Below are positions 57,027 to 64,000 of a stretch of DNA of 64,000 nt, piece by piece. Positions within the stretch are counted from its first letter, which is position 1, and every line of letters begins with the position of its first letter. The translations under genes and the position numbers were made by a program. The stretch is from assembly GCA_019828545.1 (NCBI GenBank), contig JACVRA010000050.1:124001-188000 (forward strand). Direction: 5' to 3'. The notes beneath the pieces were generated by a model that had not been told where the DNA came from, did no database searches, and saw nothing but the letters and a program-made list of their open reading frames with translations. The stretch is from Paracamarosporium sp. OC-R06-R3. Its lineage: Eukaryota; Ascomycota; Dothideomycetes; Pleosporales; Didymosphaeriaceae.

Positions 57027-59035
57027 ATGGATCTCTCTCAAACCACAAACGGCACCTCCACCAACAGCACACACCCAGACCAAGCAACCACGCAAGCCGT
57101 CTTCGAGAAATATGAACAAGAGCGCCTGAAACGCATCCGACCCGAAGGCTTAAACCAATATATTGTCACGCCACCTTCCAAGGAATACGAAGGTTTCTAC
57201 AAAGACATCTGGGTCGACAACACAGCTACCGATCCTGGTCTCAACGCCATACTCGACAATTCCTATCACGACTTCCTCATCGTCGGCGCTGGGTATGGAG
57301 GTTTATGCGTTGCCGCTCGACTCATTCAGGAAGGTGTTGATGTAAAGGATATTCGTTTGGTTGACTCTGCGGGTGGGTTTGGTGGGACGTGGTATTATAA
57401 TCGGTTCGTCCATCATCGTCCTTCTCCTTAAAAATGCCTTCTCAGTAGTTGCACAGATATCCAGGCCTCATGTGCGATGTTGAGAGCTATATTTACATGC
57501 CGCTTTTGGAAGAGCTCTCCTACATGCCCAAGCACAAATACTCATATGCGCCCGAGCTCCGCCAACACGCAGTGAACATAGCCTCTCATTACCATCTGCA
57601 CGACAAAACTCTATTCCAAGCCCGGGTAATCGACATGCACTGGGACGAATCACAGAAACACTGGGTCACCAAAATCAAACACCTTCGCCCTGGTTCGGAA
57701 GGGGAAATCCTTACCACGCAATCTCGCTTTGCTATCCTGGCCGGTACTAGCATCGACTGGCCCAAGTTGCCCCGAATCTCCGGACTTGAGAAGTTCAAAG
57801 GGCATGCGTTTCACACGTCGAGATGGGACTGGACGTATTCGGGCGGGTCGGAACAAGACTACGAAATGGAGAGGTTGAGGGATAAGAAGGTTGCTATTGT
57901 CGGTACAGGAGCAACTGCGGTACAAGTTGTTCCTCAGCTGGCCAAGTGGGCGCAGCATCTCTACGTATTTCAGCGCACGCCTTCGTCCGTCGATGCACGG
58001 AATCAGCGCGCGACGGATCCTGACTGGTGGAGCAAAGAGCATACAGGGAAACCCGGTTGGCAGAGAGAGCGACGGAAGAATTTCAGTTCTTTCATGGGAA
58101 ACACGGGAAAACAGCCTGAGAAAGACTTAGTCGACGATGGCATGACGCACATGCAGTCATATGCCGGTATCGTGGGCAACGAACAAGCGCCACGATCCGC
58201 CGACGAAGCAGGCGCCTATGTTGACATGATGAAGAACCTCGATCTGGTGCGACAGAGCAGGATCCGGGGGAGAGTAGACAGCATCGTGCAAGACAAACAG
58301 ACTGCGGAGAAACTCAAGGCATGGTATCCTGGCTGGTGTAAGCGGCCCTGTTTCCACGATGAATATCTGCAGAGCTTCAATCAGTCCAACGTTACGCTCG
58401 TGGATACCAACGGCAAGGGTTTGAACAAGATAACTGAGAATGGTCCCTTTTTCGACGGCAAAGAATATCCTGTCGATCTATTGGTCTTCAGCACAGGCTA
58501 CAATGTCACTATCGGAGCAACACCCGCAACACGCCTCCGAATCAACTTGGTAGGCGCAAACAACAACACCTTCGACACAAAATGGACCCACGGAATGCGT
58601 ACACTCCACGGCGTGCAAACCAACGGCTTCCCCAACCTCTTCTGGCTCGGCCCCTCACAAACCGGCGCCACAGCCAACACCGTCGCCATGATCGATGAGT
58701 GCTCGCGTCATGTTGCCTTCATCATCGGAGAAGCTATACGAAAATACAAGTCTAAGGCTCTGACTATTCAACCCACGGTCGAGGCCGAGGAAGCCTGGAC
58801 AGAAAAGATTCTGGACGGCTCGTCTGCGTTTGCTACTATGGGTGTTTGTCCTCCGAGCTATTCGACGGCTGAAGGCGATTTGTTTAGAAGGGCTAGACAG
58901 AGTCTAGAGATGAAGAAGAAGGTGCAGTCGGCAGGGCTCTGGCCTAAGGGCTGGAATGATTTTAATCGCGTGATTGATGAGTGGAGGAGAACGCAACCGC
59001 TCGAAGGATTGCAGATTGAGCGGGTATTGAACTGA
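57027..59035 (+). CDS. Baeyer-Villiger-type flavin monooxygenase 2
   Basis: Two exons (57027-57403, 57457-59035), 651 aa, junction [14 protein letters not shown]. An N-terminal extension of about 80 residues, Thr/Gln-rich then charged (MDLSQTTNGTSTNSTH; TQAVFEKYEQERLKRIRPEG), precedes FLIVGAGYGGLCVAARL. Next come [20 protein letters not shown], the BVMO fingerprint FKGHAFHTSRWDW, NADPH Rossmann VAIVGTGATAVQVVPQL, and VFSTGYNVT. The longer N-terminus and different intron positions put it in a different subgroup from its neighbour (phenylacetone/steroid-monooxygenase-like length), so the pair is not a simple tandem duplicate. It is the last intact gene before the TA-rich and DUF3435 relic region. 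Confidence 0.94.
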
Positions 59036-60349
59036 AGCTGAATTTTAGTGGTAGAGGTAACGAAGCTATACACTCATTATATAGAAGACAAAGGAATTCT
59101 AAATTTTCTATTCAATTTATAAAAGAAAAGTTCTTATATCTTATAAAAAACACTAAAAAATTATAGTTCTATAGCTAACGTACTTCCCAGGCGAGTGGAC
59201 ACCCTAGGCGAGTGGACAGGTTTTGCCAAGAGCACAACAAAACAATACTACCTATGCAATGCCTCAACATAATAGCACACAAACTGGTGAGACGTGATGT
59301 CATGCATACATATCCGCCCAACAGTGATAGTGAGTCAGTGCCTTATGCTGCCTACTACTATAGTAGGTGTACCTTGCTACTGTCCCTTTTCCGGTAGGGA
59401 CAACTTAGCTATTAGAGTGTAGGTCTACAGGCCCTGTTGTCATACAGATATAGTTAAGAGTCGTAGTATATAATACAAAGGGGCGGCCTTCTAGCTACCC
59501 CGAAACTGTGTCGTTAGATACCAAGACTCTAGCGCCTAATAGCGTCTGATAGCGTCTGGTAGTAGAAACGCTAGTACTAGTATAGCGTAGAGTAAGGTAA
59601 GGAGAGTAAGAATGTAGAGATAGAGATAATAGAGGAATAACGTGAGGAGATAGATTGGGGTGAAGAGTGGGTGGCAGATCTGGGTGACGGACACACTGAG
59701 CAGGGGCCAAAGGGCTTCTGGTAGAACTAGCGCATGCTACCTTTCCTTCCTCTTATATTGAATAAGGGCATGCTTTCTTCGCAAGGTTGTGGTTGGAGCG
59801 TGTCGGCCGTCCTCCCTAATGTCCGCTATTACATTAATACAGGTAAATGGCATGATCGAAGGCGTAAAGGCACGAGAAATAGGTCAAGCTATAGATAGTA
59901 TCCATTATATACACTACTCTATACAGTTCGCTTCCAGTAATGAGCCACGCCATGCACATCTAACACGTGCCTCTTGGAAATGCATCATGTCATCTAGGCT
60001 TGTCGAACATTCGGGATGGCGGCATTCGAAAGGTCTTTGATACTCAGGCGCTCAAAGTAGGTCTCCACATGCTTCGTTAGCACGTCCTTCCGTGCTGTGT
60101 GGCGTAGATGTTTTTGGTGTGTAACTCCGGCTTCGCCTATGCAGATAAGGTACACTGAATGAGGGAGCACTATAGAATATAGATGCTGATGCTAATGCTG
60201 ATGCTGATGCTGATGCTGATGCTCTGCACGGTCTTCGCAATTTAACACATTAGGGTGCTGAATGACAACCTCGCTACTTGAACCCTTGTTGCTTTTCCTC
60301 GGAAGGCATGTTTTATAAGCGTAGGGAATAGAGACCACAGCTTCTAGCT
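59036..60349. other. TA-rich decayed region
   Basis: 1.3 kb with very TA-rich parts (59080-59180), a direct repeat of GGCGAGTGGACA (near 59189 and 59208), and TAGCG-rich low-complexity sequence near 59520-59590. It looks like RIP-degraded repeat DNA; no gene can be supported. Confidence 0.5.
60182..60223 (+). repeat. GATGCT hexanucleotide repeat, seven units
   Basis: Seven 6-bp units, the third being AATGCT and the others GATGCT. Not in a supported gene. Confidence 0.9.
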
Positions 60350-62340
60350 TCTTTCATTTTAAGGCCTTCGGCCGACGCGTCTCCTGTCGCTGGTATATTT
60401 GAGCCAAGGCGTAGATGAATTGGACGCGAGCCTTCTCGCCATTAAACGGCTTTAGAAGCATGCCGGCCATGGTCGCCCGCTCTTGTAGCTTAAACTCGAC
60501 GGGTGGCAGTGTTAAGACTTTAGTCGCTACCTTTCCGCTAAACTGCTTGACTATCTCAATTCAATTAATAGAGTCATGGAACGCACAGGTCGTCTCATCC
60601 AACTTCTTCTGGTGTCACTCCGGATATGCGCTGCTGATCTTTCTACTTGTGTCCTAGTGTTTCCCGTGCAAGCCAAGCCTACGGCTTGTGCGTTCGAACC
60701 CTGGTTCAGTCAACCCTTTTGCTCTTTTTTGATTATGCTCCCTTTTTTTGTACCGATTCCCAGGGAAATGACCTTTTTTGTATCATTTTTGTACCAAGGG
60801 GTATGCCGAATTTTCGTCAAAAAGAATATTCCACATTTCCCGTGCAAAGGAGTTCCCTAGGCAGCAGAGAGCGGATAAACCCTGCGATTAAGGAGCTCCT
60901 ATTTGCACGCTTCTCGTTTTTTTGCGGAGGGCTACGAGTTTGAGATTGTTCTGCACCTCTTGTTGTTGATTGTTGTTGTCCTCCGTAGGTGGGCGTCGAT
61001 CCCGTGACAAGCTTATGCTCACAACCGGTTGGACGAGTTCTTCTTGTAAAGGGGTTTCAAAATAGATGGCCTCGAAGTCGCGTGCGATATGTGTTGGTGG
61101 GTAGTATTTTTTGTACATGCTCCTGAGATGGCTCATCGTTTGATTTCGCTTTACTGGATTGAGAGCGCTTGGCAGATTTCATGAGTTGGAGCGTAGGATG
61201 GGTGGCAGTGCTACTTACTGTTGATGTTATCCCCAGAAGCTCGCCGTATCGAGTGCAACTCTGCCGGGTCTTTGAACCCCACAACACATCCAAAGCGAAC
61301 AACTTCGTCTCGGTATCTCCAATAGGTGAAGGCGCGGTCATTTAGGATGCGAGCACCCCCGGATGTATGCTTGACGTCGCAGAAGAAGGGTTAAGCCAGC
61401 AATTTGTCCTCCTGATTATTATAGAGTATGTTGCGTTTTACCGATATAACAAGGTCGAAGATCTGTTGGATGCTCGTGAAGTTGTCTTTGAATGCATTTC
61501 GGGCTTCGCCAATGCCGACTACATGCGAAACGATGCAGTACGCAGGGTGCCCTTCCAGATGAAAGGTGAACTTGTTCCCAGCATACCATCAGTGCCGTGC
61601 AATGGATTCACCGTCGCGGTAACGTACCGTCTGCCATCTTTATGTTTGTTCTTCACGTTCTCCAAGTTCACGTTCACCGCAACCGTGCTCTGCTTTGGGT
61701 CTTCGGTGTTACGAACCTTGATAGGCTGAATATCCTTGAACCCGAGCGCTTTGCTTCCTTTGTTGCCAGCACTCTCGGCAGGAGCTCCTGGTCAAGTGCC
61801 AGTGGCTGCGCTGAGGAGCAGGAGGACCGAAATCTGGACTCGTATAAAGCTATAGAGGGACCTGGTATCATCGACACAGAGCGTAGAAGATGGTGTATAG
61901 GTCCTAGACGTACATCGTAGGCTTTCCCTTTTTGGTCCTAGCAAGTCTGACAGTTGGCAGGAACTTCTCTCACGGTCAGTATCAAAGCTCTGCTGGAGGT
62001 GCCTATAGTGACATACATTGCGGATATCTTTCAAAATTTCGATCCCCATTGCATAGCCTGTAACATAGTTGAAATATGCACAAGCGTTTCCAATATGCCT
62101 CTAAGGAACTCTCCTCATGTAGTCGCGCATTTTTAGTCCTTCAGCAGAAAGATCCCTTAAAGACGGCTGAGTCACATTTACGTAGCTGTTCCTCTAAACG
62201 AAGTTGCTCTGGAGACAAGTGGCGCTCTTTCCGGAGCTTGTCGCAGTATCTGGTTCAAGCTGGTTAGGGGGGTGTAATGATTGTAGGAAGAGAAATGCCA
62301 AGAGCTCGGGGGAATCTTACCTGATCTAGAAACCTCTCTT
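60350..62340 (-). pseudogene. Broken DUF3435 (tyrosine-recombinase-like) gene
   Basis: Fragments of one DUF3435 (FluG-domain) protein follow in order on the minus strand but in shifting frames: RLEEQLRKCDSAVFKGSF (~62200), LEAYWKRLC and AYFNYVTGYAMGIEILKDIR (~62090-62017), VQISVLLLLSAATGT (~61810), LGFKDIQPIKVRNTEDPK (~61730), FTFHLEGHPAYCIVSHVVG (~61550), VGFKDPAELHSIRRASGDNI (~61260), YKKYYPPTHIARDFEAIYF (~61100) and PPVEFKLQERATMAGMLLKP (~60480). Stops interrupt these blocks: TGA after KGSF, TAG in MYV*DLY, and TGA where the family has Arg in TRPGA. At least two frameshifts occur (after WKRLC and before VDDT). An apparent intact intron remains (61947-62016). CGA-to-TGA changes fit RIP. DUF3435 proteins include the captain recombinases of Starship elements, but many members are free-standing. 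Confidence 0.8.
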
Positions 62341-62807
62341 GCCCATAGGTGAGTAGTTCGAGGAGTGTGGTTAGGTTTTACAGAACCAGCCTTCCTGAGG
62401 GGGACGATGTCCCCCGCTAACCCATCCGATTCAGATTCTGATCCCACATTTGATCTTTCATACGAGCCAGTATCACGCTCTCTCAGCGGCTGGCTCGGCG
62501 CTCCTCCCCCACTGAGCATCGGCATCGGCATCCGACCCGGAATCCGGATTCGTTCCCAGCTTGAGGCTCGGTCCTTCATCCGAAGAGGGAGTGGCGGGGT
62601 AGTTGAACGGGTTTTGATCGAGGGTGGTGCTTAGAACAATGACCGTACGTTTCCTACGTTTCCCCTTCCTTAACCCAGAACAACACTCTAATTTAAAAGG
62701 GTATCACATTCGTACAAACACCACTCACCTACCTACACCACACCTCCACGCCTAGACAAACCCCTCCTCCCTTCCCACCCCACCACGCACACCAGCCACA
62801 AAACCCC
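62341..62807. other. Region upstream of the DUF3435 relic
   Basis: 467 bp. It may contain the decayed N-terminal part of the relic on the minus strand, since frames stay open but recognisable motifs stop. The right end is C-rich 3' sequence of the last gene. Confidence 0.4.
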
Positions 62808-63632
62808 TCAAAAATTCTTCGAAATATCCGCCTCCCTCGCGCTTTCCCTCCTCCCTCCTCCTTCCCCCGCAGCAGGCCCCGGACCCCACAAATCCCCCAA
62901 CCGCGCAAAACTACTCTTCTTCCCTAACTTCCTCTCATCGTCATGGGACTCCTCTCTACCCCTAAGCTCAACCCCGCTGCTCTTTCTCCTCACAATGCCC
63001 GAAACAGCGTACTTTGCTTTCTCCAGGGGATTCGGTATTTCAGCGTACGGGCTGATAGGCTGCTGCACGTGGACGATGTTAACTTGTCTTGCGTGCAATT
63101 CGGCAAGGGAATTGTGGCGGCCGGGCTGTGCGGGAATAGGGTAGGTCCCAGGACGGTGAGTTGAGCGTTTGCTAGCGCCGGAGTTGGAGCGGGAGGCAGT
63201 TGTCGTGGAGAGGGAGGTGGCCGATGTGAAGTTTGATTTTGTGGAGGATGAGCGGCTGGGGCTGTAGATTGGGCCATCGTGTGAGGAAATGGTGTTTGTC
63301 GAGGGAGTCTTCTTTAAAGAGCTGAGAGGAGAGGCTGGTATTGGGGACATGGGCCGTACAGGTAACGTAGCTGATCTGGAGGAAGGAGGTCGCTGTGGGG
63401 TCCGTGAACGTGGAGGCCGGAATGTAGGACAGTGACCTTCGAATGGCGTAGTGGAAGTCAATGGTTGTCCAGTACCAGGATGCAGTAATGGCCGGTTCAG
63501 GACGGGTTGGGCATCCAATTCCTTAAACAGGTCCTCATAATTGCCGCAAAATTCGTCATGACGCTGCGATGAACATTCTAAATCGCGGTGTGGCTTTGCT
63601 GCAACAGGAGGGTCCGATTGCTTATTGGGCAT
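62808..63632 (-). CDS. Disordered Ser/Pro-rich protein of unknown function
   Basis: 274 aa from MPNKQSDPPVAAKPHRDLEC; the frame stays open 41 codons further upstream, but this ATG begins the less odd composition. Not recognised. It contains HDEFCGNYEDLFKELDAQP near the N-terminus, then long Ser/Thr/Pro/Arg-rich stretches (SRSATLPVRPMSPIPASPLS), and a more ordered piece EIPNPLEKAKYAVSGIVRRK and SSFARLGDLWGPGPA near the C-terminus. No signal peptide or helix is evident. Many SP and RSxS sites suggest phosphorylation. It marks the return to ordinary sequence right of the accessory region. An upstream exon cannot be excluded. Confidence 0.6.
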   Translation of the reverse strand: MPNKQSDPPVAAKPHRDLECSSQRHDEFCGNYEDLFKELDAQPVLNRPLLHPGTGQPLTSTTPFEGHCPTFRPPRSRTPQRPPSSRSATLPVRPMSPIPASPLSSLKKTPSTNTISSHDGPIYSPSRSSSTKSNFTSATSLSTTTASRSNSGASKRSTHRPGTYPIPAQPGRHNSLAELHARQVNIVHVQQPISPYAEIPNPLEKAKYAVSGIVRRKSSGVELRGREESHDDERKLGKKSSFARLGDLWGPGPAAGEGGGRRESAREADISKNF

Positions 63633-64000
63633 GAATGATGAGTTACAAGCGGCGCTATCGGGGTAGGCACGTAGTCGTACAATATCAGTACGCGAGCCTC
63701 TGACACAGAAGTGAATGCGGATGTATCGTGGGGACCCCAAGCAGGTCGCGTGCACAAATTCGGAAGAAGTCGGCCGAAAGTGGCAACTTCTGTGCTAGCT
63801 TTTATTTTGTCTGAACGAGCGATCCATTCTCTTTTCGGAGACACACCATTTCGGCCCGCAAATAGGGGCAACAGGATCGTAGATCTGTGGAGCTATACGA
63901 GCGTTCCACTTGGCAGTGTTCGTCTCCATTCGTTCAAAAACCCTCACGCTTCACAACGGTCGCGCTCAAAGTGTGGTACAGACCCGAGTAAACATTATAT
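63633..64000. other. Upstream region of the last gene
   Basis: 368 bp to the window edge; no separate gene seen. It may hold a 5' exon or promoter of the disordered-protein gene. Confidence 0.35.

Noticed and set aside
54938..59035. Recent tandem duplication of one monooxygenase
   Set aside because: The two proteins differ in length, N-terminal extension, intron positions and motif details, so they belong to different BVMO subgroups.
60680..60720. tRNA-like B box (GTTCGAACC)
   Set aside because: No A box, acceptor stem or cloverleaf can be formed around it; it lies inside the recombinase relic.
61057..61341. Separate small gene starting MTAPSPIGDTETKLF on the minus strand
   Set aside because: In another frame the same DNA encodes DUF3435 sequence (VGFKDPAELHSIRRASGDNI) that continues the relic, so this frame is a shadow.

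Overview
The window is nuclear DNA of a filamentous ascomycete (Pezizomycotina, possibly a dothideomycete). Genes are split by short GT-AG introns of about 45-160 bp with CTAAC/CTGAC-like branch sites. They include mitochondrial proteins encoded in the nucleus, a Zn2Cys6 regulator, a PTH11/rhodopsin-type membrane protein, and AT-rich, decayed transposon-like stretches. Exon models were built by hand from reading frames and splice signals; every multi-exon total that I checked is a whole number of codons. Family names come from memory of conserved motifs, not from a search.

Layout. 0-14 kb: a small cysteine-rich secreted protein, then a long ABCC transporter, a complex I subunit gene (NDUFA12 type, eight exons), mitochondrial PGP synthase, an Rvs161/Hob3 BAR protein and mitochondrial Trp-tRNA synthetase. 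14-18 kb: a gene-poor gap and a Mn-type CDF transporter.

18.4-36.6 kb is the centrepiece. Nine genes look like an extended proline-utilisation (prn-type) cluster: P5C reductase, proline dehydrogenase, an unknown membrane protein, a DAO-family FAD oxidase, a Zn2Cys6 regulator, an aspartate-type aminotransferase, an amino acid permease, a DapA-family aldolase and P5C dehydrogenase. The aminotransferase and aldolase are the two steps that would turn the pathway into complete 4-hydroxyproline degradation to glyoxylate and pyruvate. The oxidase, aminotransferase and aldolase end in AKL, SHL and ARL, all peroxisomal PTS1-type tripeptides, whereas PRODH and P5CDH carry mitochondrial presequences. 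The cluster is flanked by two paralogous CDF transporter genes.

37-49.3 kb: the second CDF, a secreted GH29 alpha-L-fucosidase, a modular secreted protein with five Arg-Arg-Gln processing sites (a candidate Kex2-processed peptide precursor) and the AP-2 mu subunit. 49.3-62.7 kb looks accessory: an N gap, TA-rich DNA, a methyltransferase, a seven-helix rhodopsin-domain protein, two Baeyer-Villiger-type monooxygenases and a broken DUF3435 (tyrosine-recombinase-like, Starship captain superfamily) gene. The window ends with a disordered protein of unknown function.
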